DNA from: Zea mays
Taxonomy: Eukaryota; Streptophyta; Magnoliopsida; Poales; Poaceae
Assembly (NCBI RefSeq): GCF_902167145.1
Contig: NW_023366920.1
Span: 1-64,000 of the forward strand
Length of the DNA stretch: 64,000 bases
Direction of reading: 5' to 3'
Positions 33,100 to 45,640 of this stretch are shown piece by piece (position 1 is the stretch's first letter; each line of letters opens with the position of its first letter). Below the pieces are notes generated by a model. The model worked only from the letters and a program-made list of their open reading frames with translations. It had not been told where the DNA came from and searched no databases. A program made the translations under genes and the position numbers.

Positions 33100-33612
33100 G
33101 GGCTTTGGTACCCTCGGGGATCCACTTTTGATTTAATTGGTTATTCGGATGCCGATTGGGCGGGGTGTAAGATTAATAGAAAGAGCACATCAGGGACTTG
33201 CCAGTTCTTGGGACGATCCTTGGTGTCTTGGGCCTCAAAGAAGCAAAATTCGGTCGCTCTTTCAACCGCCGAAGCCGAGTACATTGCCGCAGGTCATTGT
33301 TGCGCGCAATTGCTTTGGATGAGGCAAACCCTGCAAGACTATGGTTACAAATTAACCAAAGTCCCTTTGCTATGTGATAATGAGAGTGCAATCAAAATGG
33401 CCGACAATCCCGTCGAGCATAGCCGCACTAAGCACATAGCCATTCGGTATCATTTTCTTAGGGATCACCAACAAAAGGGAGATATTGAGATTGCATACAT
33501 TAATACTAAAGATCAATTAGCCGATATCTTTACCAAACCACTTGATGAACAAACTTTTACCAAACTTAGGCATGAGCTCAATATTCTTGATTCTAGAAAT
33601 TTCTATTGCTAA
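33100..33612 (+). other. RNase H domain of Pol
   Basis: Copia-type RNase H with Asp in YSDADWAG (codon 33148), Glu in LSTAEAEYIA and Asp in LLCDNESAIKM, then the conserved end HSRTKHIAIRYHFLRD and DIFTKPLDE. It degrades the RNA template in the RNA-DNA hybrid. The domain itself shows no lesion; it lies downstream of both stop codons. Confidence 0.94.
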
Positions 33613-34430
33613 CTTGCACACATAGCTCATGAATATACCTTTGATCATGTCTCTTTCATATGCTATGACTAATGTGTTTTCAAGTCTACTTCAAATCAAG
33701 TCATAGGTGCATTGAAAGGGCATTGGAGTCTTCGGCGAAGACAAAGGCTTCCACTCCGTCAACTCATCCTTCGCCGTCACTCCGAGCCGCTCTCTATCCT
33801 TGGGGGAGAGAGCAAAACAAAAGGACTCCTACTTTGGTATAATCTTCACTCTTTTATTTATGACCAAGGGAGGAGAAAGTTATTTGAAGGGCTCTAATGA
33901 CTCCGTTTTTGGCGATTCATGCTAAAGGGGGAGGAAGTATTAGCCCAAAGCAAAAGGACCGCACCACCACCTAATTTTAAAATGTAATTTCCAATTGTCA
34001 ATTTGGTATCTTAATGTGTTCAAAAAGGGGAGAAAGTAGTATTTCAAAATTGTTTCATCAAAACCCTCTTGAACACTAAGAGGAGATTTTATTTAGGGGG
34101 AGTTTTGTTTAGTCAAAGGAAAAGCATTTGGAACAGGGGGAGAAAATTTCAAATCTTGAAAATGCTTTGCAAACTCTTATTCATTTACCCTTGACTATTT
34201 GCAAAAGAACTTTGAAAAGATTTAGAAAAGATTTTGCAAAAACAAAACATGTGGTGCAAGCGTGGTCCAAAATGTTAAAAATGAAGAAACAATCCATGCA
34301 TATCTTGTAAGTATTTATATTGGCTCAATTCCAAGCAACCTTTGCACTTATATTATGCAAACTAGTTCAGTTATGCACTTCTATATTTGCTTTGGTTTGT
34401 GTTGGCATCAATCACCAAAAAGGGGGAGAT
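33613..34430 (+). other. Purine-rich 3' untranslated region with repeated PPT-like tracts
   Basis: There is no ORF of note and no envelope-like protein. The stretch carries repeated A-rich plus G-run tracts: AAAGGGGGAGGAAG at 33924-33937, AAAAAGGGGAGAAAG at 34022-34036, AGGGGGAG at 34095-34102, AGGGGGAGAAAA at 34135-34146, and the terminal PPT. Multiple PPT copies before the 3' LTR are a known Sirevirus feature. Confidence 0.85.
34417..34429 (+). other. Polypurine tract (plus-strand primer)
   Basis: AAAAAGGGGGAGA ends one base before the 3' LTR's TG and is the expected RNase H-resistant primer for plus-strand synthesis. Confidence 0.93.
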
Positions 34431-34629
34431 TGAAAGGGAATTAGGCTTACACCTAGTTCCTATATAATTTTGGTGGTTGAATTGCCCAACACAAATCTTT
34501 GGACTAACTAGTTTGTTCTAGTGTATAAGTTATACAGGTGCAAAAGGTTCACACTTAGCCAATAAAAAGACCAAGTGTTGGGTTCAACAAAAGAGCAAAG
34601 GAGCAACCGAAGGCTCCTCTGGTCTGGCG

Positions 34630-35100
34630 CACCGGACTGTCCGGTGCACCACTGGACAGTGTCCGGTGCACCAAAGGACTTCAACGCGAACTCGCCGCCT
34701 TCGGGAATTCTCCAGAGCCAGCGCGCTATAATTCACCGGACTGTCCGGTGTACACCGGACAGTGTCCGGTGCTCCAACGGGACGCGGCTCAGGAACTCGC
34801 CAGCCTCGGGAAATCAGAGCGGCTGCTCCGCTATAATTCACCGGACATGTCCGGTGTGCACCGGACTGTCCGGTGCATCCACGGAGCAACGGCTACTTCG
34901 GCGCCAACGGCTACCTGCGATGCATTTAATGCGCGCGCAGCGCGCGCAGAAGTCAGAGTCGCCCATGCCGGCGCACCGGACAATGAACAGTGCATGTCCG
35001 GTGCGCAACCGGACATCGAGGCGGGCCCAGAAGTCAGAACTCCAACGGTCAGATTCCAACGGCACTGGTGACGTGGCAGGGGCACCGGACATGTCCGGTG
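34630..35100. promoter_or_regulatory. CCGGAC/GTCCGG palindrome cluster in the 3' LTR
   Basis: The same palindromic boxes as in the 5' LTR, offset by 8129 bp (for example CACCGGACTGTCCGGTG at 34630-34646), but one box fewer because of the 19-bp deletion near 35100. Confidence 0.88.
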
Positions 35101-35149
35101 CGCCATCGAACAGACAGCCTCCACCAACGGTTATTTTGGTGGTTGGGGC

Positions 35150-35157
35150 TATAAATA
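35150..35157 (+). promoter_or_regulatory. TATA box of the 3' LTR (TATAAATA)
   Basis: Same box and same flanking 11-bp inverted repeat as in the 5' LTR. It could drive readthrough transcription rightwards into the K180 array. Confidence 0.75.
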
Positions 35158-35726
35158 CCCCAACCACCCAACCATTCATTGCATCCAAGTTTTCCACTTC
35201 CCAACTACTTACAAGAGCTCTAGCATTCAATTCTAGACACACCAAAGAGATCAAATCCTCTCCAAATTCCACACAACGCCCTAGTGACTAGAGAGAGAGA
35301 TTTGCTTGTGTTCTTTCGAGCTCTTGCGCTTGGATTGCTTTCTTCTTTCTTGATTCCTTCATTGCGATCAAACTCACTTGTAATTGAGGCAAGAGACACC
35401 AAACTTGTGGTGGTCCTTGTGGGTACTTTGTGTTCCAAGTGATTGAGAAGAGAAAGCTCACTCGATCCGTGGGATCGTTTGAGAGAGGGAAGGGTTGAAA
35501 GAGACCCGGCCTTTGTGGCCTCCTCAACGGGGAGTAGGTTTGAGAGAACCGAACCTCGGTAAAACAAATCCGCGTGTCACACTCTTCATTTGCTTGCGAT
35601 TTGTTTTCCACCCTCTCTCGCGGACTCGGTTTCATATTTCTAACGCTAACCCGGCTTGTAGTTGTGTTTATATTTGTAAATTTCAGTTTCGCCCTATTCA
35701 CCCCCCCCCCCTCTAGGCGACTATCA

Positions 35727-35731
35727 ACCAT
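35727..35731. repeat. Right target-site duplication (ACCAT) of the retrotransposon
   Basis: It matches 26297-26301 exactly and is followed by the rest of the interrupted K180 unit (TTCTTGGTCTAAAATCC). Confidence 0.97.
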
Positions 35732-36177
35732 TTCTTGGTCTAAAATCCGTAGGTGTTAGCCTCTAGTATTATTGAAAATGGTCGCTCATGGCTATTTTCA
35801 TAAAAAATGGGGGTTGTGTGGCCATTGATCATCGACCAGAGGCTCGTACACTTCACCCCACATATGTTTCCTTGCCATATATTACATTCTTGGATTTCTG
35901 GTGGAAACCATTTCTTGGTTAAAAACTCGTACGTGTTAGCCTTCGGTATTATTGAAAATGGTCATTCATGGCTATTTTCGACAAAATGGGGGTTGTGTGG
36001 CCATTGATCATCGACCAGAGGCTCATACACCTCACCCCACATATGTTTCCTTGCCATAGATCACATTCTTGGATTTCTGGTGGAGACCATTGATCTTCGA
36101 CCAGAGGCTCATACACCTCACTACACATATGTTTCCTTGCCATAGATCACATTCTTGGATTTATGGTGGAGAACATT
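35732..36177 (-). repeat. Reverse K180 array, right of the retrotransposon
   Basis: It continues the reverse block cut by the insertion. A unit near 36090 is shortened: GGAGACCATT joins directly to GATCTTCGACC, a deletion of roughly 100 bp at a shared CCATT. The block ends after GGAGAACATTT, where polarity flips. Confidence 0.93.
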
Positions 36178-39100
36178 TGATCTATGGCAAGGAAACATAT
36201 GTGTAGTGAGGTGTATGAGCCTCTGGTCGAATATCAATGGCCACACAACCCCCATTTTTTGTCGAAAATAGCCATGAACGACCATTTTCAATAATATCGA
36301 AGGCTAACAACTACGGATTTTTGCCCAAGAAATGGTCTCCACCAGAAATCCAAGAATGTGATCTACGACAAGGAAACATATGTGGGGTGAGGTGTATGAG
36401 CCTCTGGTCGATGATCAATGGCCACACAACCCCCATTTTGTCGAAAATAGCCATGAACGACCATTTTCAATAATACCGAAGGCTAACACCTACGGATTTT
36501 GACCAAGAAATGGTCTCCACCAGAAATCCAAGAATGTGATCTATGGCAAGGAAACATATGTGGGGTGAGGTGTATGAGCCTATGGTGGAAGATCAATGGC
36601 CACACAACCCCCATTTTGCCGAAAATAGCCATGAACGACCATTTTCAATAATACCGAAGGCTAACACGTAAGAGTTTTTAACCAAGAAATGGTCTCCACC
36701 AGAAATCCAAGAATGTGATCTATGGCAAGGAAACATATGTGGGGTGTGGTGTATGAGCGTCTGGTCGATGATCAATGGCCACACAACCCCCATTTTTGTC
36801 GAAAATAGCCATGAATGACCATTTTCAAAAATACCAAAGGCTAACACCTACGGATTTTTGACCAAGAAATGGACTCCACCAGAAATCCAAGAATGTGATC
36901 TATGGCAAGGAAACATATGTGGGGTGAGGTGTACGAGCCTCTGGTCGATGATCAATGGCCACACAACCCCCATTTTGCTGAAAATAGCCATGAGTGACCA
37001 TTTTCAATAATACCGAAGGCTAACACGTACGAGTTTTTAACCAAGAAATGGTTTCCACCAGAAATCCAAGAATGTAATCTATGGTGTGATCTATGGCAAG
37101 GAAACATATGTGGGGTGAGGTGTATGAGCCTCTGGTCGACGATCAATGGCCACACAACCCTATTTTTTGTCGAAAATAGCCATGAACGACCATTTTCAAT
37201 GACACTGAAGGCTAACACCTACGGATTTTTGACCAAGAAATGGTCTCCACCATAAATCCAAGAATGTGATCTATGGCAAGGAAACATATGTGGGGTGAGG
37301 TGTATGAGCGTCTGGTCGATGATCAATGGCCATACAACCCCCATTTTTGTCGAAAATAGCCATGAATGACCATTTTCAAAAATACCAAAGGCTAACACGT
37401 ACGAGTTTTTAACCAAGAAATGGTCTCCACCAGAAATCCAAGAATGTAATCTATGGCAAGGAAACATATGTGGGGTGAGGTGTATGAGCCTCTGGTCGAT
37501 GATAAATGGCCACAAAACCCCCCATTTTGCCGAAAATAGCCATGAATGACCATTTTCAATAATACCGAAGGCTAACACCTACGAGTTTTTAACCAAGAAA
37601 TGGTCTCCACCAGAAATCCAAGAATGTGATCTATGGCAAGGAAACATATGTGGGGTGAGGTGTATGAGCCTCTGGTCGATGATCAATGGCCACACAACCC
37701 CCATTTTTTATGAAAATAGCCATGAGCGACCTTGAAAATAGCCATGAGCGACCATTTTCAATAATACTAGAGGCTAACACGTACGGATTTTTGACCAAGA
37801 AATGGTCTTCACCAGAAATCCAAGAATGTGATCTATGGCAAGGAAACATATGTGGGGTGAGGTGTATGAGCCTCTGGTCGATGATCAATGGCCACACAAC
37901 CCCCATTTTTGTCGAAAATAGCCATGAACGACCATTTTCAATAATACCGAAGGCTAACACCTACGGATTTTTGACCAAGAAATGGTCTCCACCAGAAATC
38001 CAAGAATGTGATCTATGGCAAGGAAACATATGTGGGGTGAGGTGTATGAGCCTCTGGTCGATGATCAATTGTCACACAACCCCCATTTTTGTCGAAAATA
38101 GCCATGAACGACCATTTTCAATAATATCGAAGGCTAACACCTACGGATTTTTGACCAAGAAATGGTCTCCACCAGAAATCCAAGAATGTGATCTACGACA
38201 AGGAAACATATGTGGGGTGAGGTGTATGAGCCTCTGGTCGCGATCAATGGCCACACAACCCCCATTTTTGTCAAAAATAGCCATGAATGACCATTTTCAA
38301 TAATATCGAAGGCTAACACCTACGGATTTTTGACCAAGAAATGGTCTCCACCAGAAATCCAAGAATGTGATCTATGGCAAGGAAACATATGTGGGCTGAG
38401 GTGTATGAGCCTCTGGTCGACGATCAATGGCCACACAACCCCCATTTTGCCGAAAATAGCCATGAATGACCATTTTCAATAATACCGAAGGCTAACACGT
38501 ACGAGTTTTTAACCAAGAAATGGTCTCCACTAGAAATCCAAGAATGTAATCTATGACAAGGAAACATATGTGGGGTGAGGTTTATGAGCCTTTAGTCGAT
38601 GATAAATGGCCACACAACCCCCATTTTTTATGAAAATAGCCATGAGCGACCTTGAAAATAGCCATGAGCGACCATTTCAATAATACTAGAGGCTAACACC
38701 TACGGATTTTAGACCAAGAAATGGTCTCCACCAGAAATCCAAGAATGTGATCTATGGCAAGGAAACATATGTGGGGTGAGGTGTATGAGCCTCTAGTCGA
38801 TGATCAAATGCCACACAACCCCCATTTTTGTCGAAAATAGCCATGAATGACCATTTTCAATAATACCGAAGGCTAACACCTACGGATTTTTGACCAAGAA
38901 ATGGTCTCCACCAGAAATCTAAGAATGTGATCTATGGCAAGGAAACATATGTGGGGTGAGGTGTACGAGCCTCTGGTCGATGATCAATGGCCACACAACC
39001 CCCATTTTGCCGAAAATAGCCATGAATGACCATTTTCAATAATACCGAAGGCTAACATGTACGAGTTTTTAACCAAGAAATGGTTTCCACCAGAAATCCA

Positions 39101-42100
39101 AGAATGTAATCTATGGCAAGGAAACATATGTGGGGTGAGGTTTATGAGCCTCTAGTCGATGATAAATGGCCACACAACCCCCATTTTTTATGAAAATAGC
39201 CATGAGCGACCTTGAAAATAGCCATGAGCGACCATTTTCAATAATACTAGAGGCTAACACCTACGGATTTTAGACCAAGAAATGGTCTCCACCAGAAATC
39301 CAAGAATGTGATCTATGGCAAGGAAACATATGTGGGGTGAGGTGTATGAGCATCTGGTCGATGATCAATGGCCACACAACCCCCATTTTTGTCGAAAATA
39401 GCCATGAGCGACCATTTTCAATAATACCTAAGACTAACACCTACGGATTTTAGACCAAGAAATGATCTCCACCAGAAATCCAAGAATGTGATCTATGGCA
39501 AGGAAACATATGTGGGGTGAGGTGTATGAGCGTCTGGTCGATGATCAATGGCCACACAACCCCCATTTTTGTCGAAAATAGCCATGAACGACCATTTTCA
39601 ATAATACCGAAGGCTAACACCTACGGATTTTTGCCCAAGAAATGGTCTCCACCAGAAATCCAAGAATGTGATCTATGGCAAGGAAACATATGTGGGGTGA
39701 GGTGTATGAGCGTCTGGTCGATGATCAATGGCCACACAACCCCCATTTTTGTCGAAAATAGCCATGAACGACCATTTTCAATAATACCGAAGGCTAACAC
39801 CTACGGATTTTTGACCAAGAAATGGTCTCCACCAGAAATCCAAGAATGTGATCTATGGCAAGGAAACATATGTGGGGTGAGGTGTATGAGCCTCTGGTCG
39901 ATGATCAATTGCCACACAACCCCCATTTTGTCGAAAATAGCCATGAACGACCATTTTCAATAATACCGAAGGCTAACACCAACGGATTTTTGACCAAGAA
40001 ATGGTCTCCACCAGAAATCCAAGAATGTGATCTATGGCAAGGAAACATATGTGGGGTGAGGTGTATGAGCCTCTAGTCGATGATCAATGGCCACACAACC
40101 CCCATTTTTGTCGAAAATAGCCACGAATGACCATTTTCAATAATATAGAAGGCTAACACCTACGAGTTTTTATCCAAGAAACGGTCTCCACCAGAAATCC
40201 AAGAATGTGATCTATGGCAAGGAAACATATGTGGGGTGAGGTGTATGAGCCTCTGGTCGATGATCAATGGCACACAACCCCCATTTTTTATGAAAATAGC
40301 CATGAGCGACCTTGAAAATAGCCATGAGCGACCATTTTCAATAATACTAGAGGCTAAGACCTGCGGATTTTTGACCAAGAAATGGTCTCCACCAGAAATC
40401 CAAGAATGTGATCTATGGCAAGGAAAAATATGTGGGGTGAGGTGTATGAGCCTCTGGTCGATGATCAATGGCCACACAACCCCCATTTTTTATGAAAATA
40501 GCCATGAACGACCATTTTCAAAAATACCAAAGGCTAACACCTACGGATTTTTGACCAAGAAATGGTCTCCACCAGAAATCCAAGAATGTGATCTATGGCA
40601 AGGAAACATATGTGGGGTGAGGTGTACGAGCCTCTGGTCGATGATCAATGGCCACAGAACCCCCATTTTGCTGAAAATAGCCATGAACGACCATTTTCAA
40701 TAATACCGAAGGCTAACACGTACGAGTTTTTAACCAAGAAATGGTCTCCACCAGAAATCCAAGAATGTGATCTATGGCAAGGAAACATATGTGGGGTGAG
40801 GTGTACGAGCCTTTAGTCGATGATCAATGGCCACACAACCCCCATTTTGCCGAAAATAGCCATGAGCGACCATTTTCAATAATATTAGAGGCTAACACCT
40901 ACGGATTTTAGACCAAGAAATGGTCTCCACCAGAAATCCAAGAATGTGATCTATGGCAAGGAAACATATGTGGGGTGAGGTGTACGAGCCTCTGGTCGAT
41001 GATCAATGGCCACACAACCCCCATTTTTGTCGAAAATAGCCATGAACGACCATTTTCAATAATACCGAAGGCTAACACGTACGAGTTTTTAACCAAGAAA
41101 TGGTCTCCACCAGAAATCCAAGAATGTGATCTATGGCAAGGAAACATATGTGGGGTGAGGTGTATGAGTGTCTGGTCGATGATCAATGGCCACACAACCC
41201 CCATTTTTGTCGAAAATAGCCATGAACGACCTTGAAAATAGCCATGAGCGACCATTTTCAATAATACTAGAGGCTAACACCTACGGATTTTAGACCAAGA
41301 AATGGTCTCCACCAGAAATCCAAGAATGTGATCTATGACAAGGAAACATATGTGGGGTGAGGTGTATGAGCGTCTGGTCGATGATCAATGGCCACACAAC
41401 CCCCATTTTTGTCAAAAATAGCCATGAACGACCATTTTAAATAATACCGAAGGCTAACACCTACGGATTTTTGCCCAAGAAATGGTCTCCACCAGAAATC
41501 CAAGAATGTGATCTATGGCAAGGAAACATATGTGGGGTGAGGTGTATGAGCCTCTGGTCGACGATCAATGGCCACACAACCCCCATTTTGCCGAAAATAG
41601 CCATGAACGACCATTTTCAATAATACCGAAGGCTAACACGTACGAGTTTTTGACCAAGAAATGGTCTCCACCAAAAATCCAAGAATGTGATCTATGGCAA
41701 GGAAACATATGTGGGATGAGGTGTATGAACTTCTGGTCGACGATCAATGGCCACACAACCCCCATTTTGCCGAAAATAGCCATGAATGACCATTTTCAAT
41801 AATACTAGAGGCTAAGACCTACGGATTTTAGACCAAGAAATGGTCTCCACCAGAAATCCAAGAATGTGATCTATGGCAAGGAAACATATGTGGGGTGAGG
41901 TGTATGAGCGTCTAGTCGATGATCAATGGCCGCACAACCCCCATTTTTGTCGAAAATAGCCATGAACGACCATTTTCAAAAATACCGAAGGCTAACACCT
42001 ACGGATTTTTGACCAAGAAATGGTTTCCACCAGAAATCCAAGAATGTGATCTATGGCAAGGAAACATATGTGGGGTGAGGTTTATGAGCCTCTGGTCGAT

Positions 42101-42354
42101 GATCAATGGCCACACAACCCCCATTTTTGTCGAAAATAGCCATGAATGACCATTTTCAATAATACCGAAGGCTAACACGTACGAGTTTTTAACCAAGAAA
42201 TGGTTTCCACCAGAAATCCAAGAATGTAATCTATGGCAAGGAAACATATGTGGGGTGAGGTTTATGAGCCTCTAGTCGATGATAAATGGCCACACAACCC
42301 CCATTTTTTATGAAAATAGCCACGAGCGACCTTGAAAATAGCCATGAGCGACCA
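36178..42354 (+). repeat. K180 knob satellite array, forward
   Basis: Forward units from TGATCTATGGCAAGG onward. A short duplication, CTATGGTGTGATCTATGG, lies at about 37080 and also occurs near 62933 and, inverted, near 23876. The block includes the first copy of the 3287-bp duplication and ends at a small inverted piece. Confidence 0.95.
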
Positions 42355-45300
42355 TTTCTTGGTCTAAAATCCGTAGGTGTTAGCCTCTAATATTTTTGAA
42401 AATGGTCGCTCATGGCTATTTTCGGCAAGGAAACATATGTGGGGTGAGGTGTACGAGCCTCTGGTCGATGATCAATGGCCACACAACCCCCATTTTTGTC
42501 GAAAATAGCCATGAACGACCATTTTCAATAATACCGAAGGCTAACACGTACGAGTTTTTAACCAAGAAATGGTCTCCACCAGAAATCCAAGAATGTGATC
42601 TATGGCAAGGAAACATATGTGGGGTGAGGTGTATGAGCGTCTGGTCGATGATCAATGGCCACACAACCCCCATTTTTGTCGAAAATAGCCATGAATGACC
42701 ATTTTCAAAAATACAAAAGGCTAACACGTACGGATTTTTGACCAAGAAATGGTCTCCATCAGAAATCCAAGAATGTGATCTATGGCAAGGAAACATATGT
42801 GGGGTGAGGTGTATGAGCCTCTGGTCGATGATCAATGGCCACACAACCCCCATTTTGCCGAAAATAGCCATGACTGACCATTTTCAATAATACCGAAGGC
42901 TAACACGTACGAGTTTTTAACCAAGAAATGGTCTCCACCAGAAATCCAAGAATGTGATCTATGGCAAGGAAACATATCTGGGGTGAGGTTTATGAGCCTC
43001 TAGTCGATGATAAATGGCCACACAACCCCCATTTTTTATGAAAATAGCCATGAGCGACCATTTTCAATAATACTGGAGGCTAAGACCTACGGATTTTTGA
43101 CCAAGAAACGGTCTCCACAAAAAATCCAAGAATGTGATATATGACAAGGAAACATATGTGGGGTGAGGTGTATGAGCCTCTGGTCGATGATCAATTCCCA
43201 CACAACCCCCATTTTGTCGAAAATAGCCATGAACGACCATTTTCAATAATACCGAAGGCTAACACCTACAGATTTTTGACCAAGAAATGGTCTCCACCAG
43301 AAATCCAAGAATGTGATCTATGGCAAGGAAACATATGTGGGGTGAGGTGTATGAGCCTCTAGTCGATGATCAATGGCCACACAACCCCCATTTTTGTCGA
43401 AAATAGCCATGAATGACCATTTTCAATAATACCGATGGCTAACACCTACGAGTTTTTATCCAAGAAACGGTCTCCACCAGAAATCCAAGAATGTGATCTA
43501 TGGCAAGGAAACATATGTGGGGTGAGGTGTATGAGCCTCTGGTCGATGATCAATGGCCACACAACCCCCATTTTTTATGAAAATAGCCATGAGCGACCTT
43601 GAAAATAGTCATGAGCGACCATTTTCAATAATACTAGAGGCTAAGACCTGCGGATTTTTGACCAAGAAATGGTCTCCACCAGAAATCCAAGAATGTGATC
43701 TATGGCAAGGAAACATATGTGGGGTGAGGTGTATGAGCCTCTAGTCGATGATCAATGGCCACACAACCCCCATTTTTTTATGAAAATAGCCATGAACGAC
43801 CATTTTCAAAAATACCAAAGGCTAACACCTACGGATTTTTGACCAAGAAATGGTCTCCACCAGAAATCCAAGAATGTGATCTATGGCAAGGAAACATATG
43901 TGGGGTGAGGTGTACGAGCCTCTAGTCGATGATCAATGGCCACAGAACCCCCATTTTGCCGAAAATAGCCATGAACGACCATTTTCAATAATACCGAAGG
44001 CTAACACGTACGAGTTTTTAACCAAGAAATGGTCTCCACCAGAAATCCAAGAATGTGATCTATGGCAAGGAAACATATGTGGGGTGAGGTGTACGAGCCT
44101 TTAGTCGATGATCAATGGCCACACAACCCCCATTTTGCCGAAAATAGCCATGAGCGACCATTTTCAATAATATTAGAGGCTAACACCTACGGATTTTAGA
44201 CCAAGAAATGGTCTCCACCAGAAATCCAAGAATGTGATCTATGGTAAGGAAACATATGTGGGTGAGGTGTACGAGCCTCTGGTCGATGATCAATGGCCAC
44301 ACAACCCCCATTTTTGTCGAAAATAGCCATGAACGGCCATTTTCAATAATACCGAAGGCTAACACGTACGAGTTTTTAACCAAGAAATGGTCTCCACCAG
44401 AAATCCAAGAATGTGATCTATGGCAAGGAAACATATGTGGGGTGAGGTGTATGAGCGTCTGGTCGATGATCAATGGCCACACAACCCCCATTTTTGTCGA
44501 AAATAGCCATGAACGACCTTGAAAATAGCCATGAGCGACCATTTTCAATAATACTAGAGGCTAACACCTATGGATTTTAGACCAAGAAATGGTCTCCACC
44601 AGAAATCCAAGAATGTGATCTATGACAAGGAAACATATGTGGGGTTAGGTGTATGTGCGTCTGGTCGATGATCAATGGCCACACAACCCCCATTTTTGTC
44701 AAAAATAGCCATGAACGACCATTTTCAATAATACCGAAGGCTAACACCTACGGATTTTTGCCCAAGAAATGGTCTCCACCAGAAATCCAAGAATGTGATC
44801 TATGGCAAGGAAACATATGTGGGGTGAGGTGTATGAGCCTCTGGTCGACGATCAATGGCCACACAACCCCCATTTTGCCGAAAATAGCCATGAACGACCA
44901 TTTTCAATAATACCGAAGGCTAACACGTACGAGTTTTTGACCAAGAAATGGTCTCCACCAAAAATCCAAGAATGTGATCTATGGCAAGGAAACATATGTG
45001 GGGTGAGGTGTATGAGCCTCTGGTCGACGATCAATGGCCACACAACCCCCATTTTGCCGAAAATAGCCATGAATGACCATTTTCAATAATACTAGAGGCT
45101 AAGACCTACGGATTTTAGACCAAGAAATGGTCTCCACCAGAAATCCAAGAATGTGATCTATGGCAAGGAAACATATGTGGGGTGAGGTGTATGAGCGTCT
45201 AGTCGATGATCAATGGCCACATAACCCCCATTTTTGTCGAAAATAGCCATGAACGACCATTTTCAAAAATACCGAAGGCTAACACCTACGGATTTTTGAC

Positions 45301-45640
45301 CAAGAAATGGTTTCCACCAGAAATCCAAGAATGTGATCTATGGCAAGGAAACATATGTGGGGTGAGGTTTATGAGCCTCTGGTCGATGATCAATGGCCAC
45401 AAAACCCCCATTTTTGTCGAAAATAGCCATGAATGACCATTTTCAATAATACCGAAGGCTAACACGTACGAGTTTTTAACCAAGAAATGGTTTCCACCAG
45501 AAATCCAAGAATGTAATCTATGGCAAGGAAACATATGTGGGGTGAGGTTTATGTGCCTCTAGTCGATGATAAATGGCCACACAACCCCCATTTTTTATGA
45601 AAATAGCCACAAGCGACCTTGAAAATAGCCATGAGCGACC
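39850..45640 (+). repeat. Segmental duplication, ~3287-bp offset
   Basis: Variant-rich units recur at a fixed offset: TATCCAAGAAACGG near 40171 and 43457, ORF-like markers at 40595 and 43883, 41515 and 44802, 41999 and 45286. The copies span about 39.85-42.35 kb and 43.14-45.64 kb. The first copy ends in the ~70-bp inverted fragment; the second does not have it. Edges are approximate. Confidence 0.82.
42355..42426 (-). repeat. ~70-bp inverted K180 fragment
   Basis: Within forward units, GCGACCATTTCTTGGTCTAA begins a reverse-polarity piece that ends in GGCTATTTTCGGCAAGG, where forward polarity resumes. The junctions share ACCATTT and GGCAA, so each edge is uncertain by a few bases. Confidence 0.88.

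Larger units (their letters stand above)
30370..33612 (+). pseudogene. pol: Sirevirus Pol polyprotein (protease-integrase-RT-RNase H), two nonsense codons
   Basis: One reading frame carries the whole of pol but is broken by TAA at 31465-31467 and TAG at 32479-32481; homology continues in the same frame after each. The order is aspartic protease, GAG-pre-integrase with an HHCC zinc site, integrase catalytic core, RT and RNase H, as in Ty1/copia. The frame is open only from 30370, just after a TAG at 30367-30369, and has no ATG before the protease active site, so Pol is probably made as a fusion or from a processed RNA. The first stop lies just after the integrase core and the second between the two halves of the RT active site, so no working RT can be made unless both are read through. 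The RNase H end terminates normally with TAA at 33610-33612. The intact catalytic motifs point to recent inactivation. Confidence 0.95.
26302..35726 (+). mobile_element. Ty1/copia LTR retrotransposon, Sirevirus (Ji/Opie-like), nested in K180
   Basis: A structurally complete 9,425-bp element: ACCAT target duplication, LTRs with TG...CA ends, PBS, gag, pol in the order protease-integrase-RT-RNase H (diagnostic of Ty1/copia), a purine-rich 3' region and a PPT. The long gag with a coiled-coil tail, the palindromic CCGGAC/GTCCGG boxes in the LTRs and the multiple PPT-like tracts place it in the plant Sirevirus genus. The LTR and protein sequences look like the maize Ji/Opie (Maximus) group, but I cannot fix the family name without a database comparison. 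No envelope-like ORF is present. The LTRs differ by about eight substitutions, a 19-bp deletion and a C-run length change. Two stop codons break pol, so movement would need proteins from other copies. Confidence 0.96.
34431..35726 (+). repeat. 3' LTR of the Sirevirus (1296 bp)
   Basis: It starts TGAAAGGGAATTAGGC and ends GGCGACTATCA, followed by the ACCAT target duplication. It is near identical to the 5' LTR: about eight substitutions over ~1294 aligned bases, a 19-bp deletion at about 35100 between two TCCGGTG copies that removes one palindrome box, and eleven rather than nine C's near 35701. It supplies the transcript's 3' end. Confidence 0.97.

Noticed and set aside
33613..34430. Possible envelope-like gene downstream of pol
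   Set aside because: Only short ORFs (about 60 codons) with no signal peptide or membrane segment; the region is explained as purine-rich untranslated sequence.
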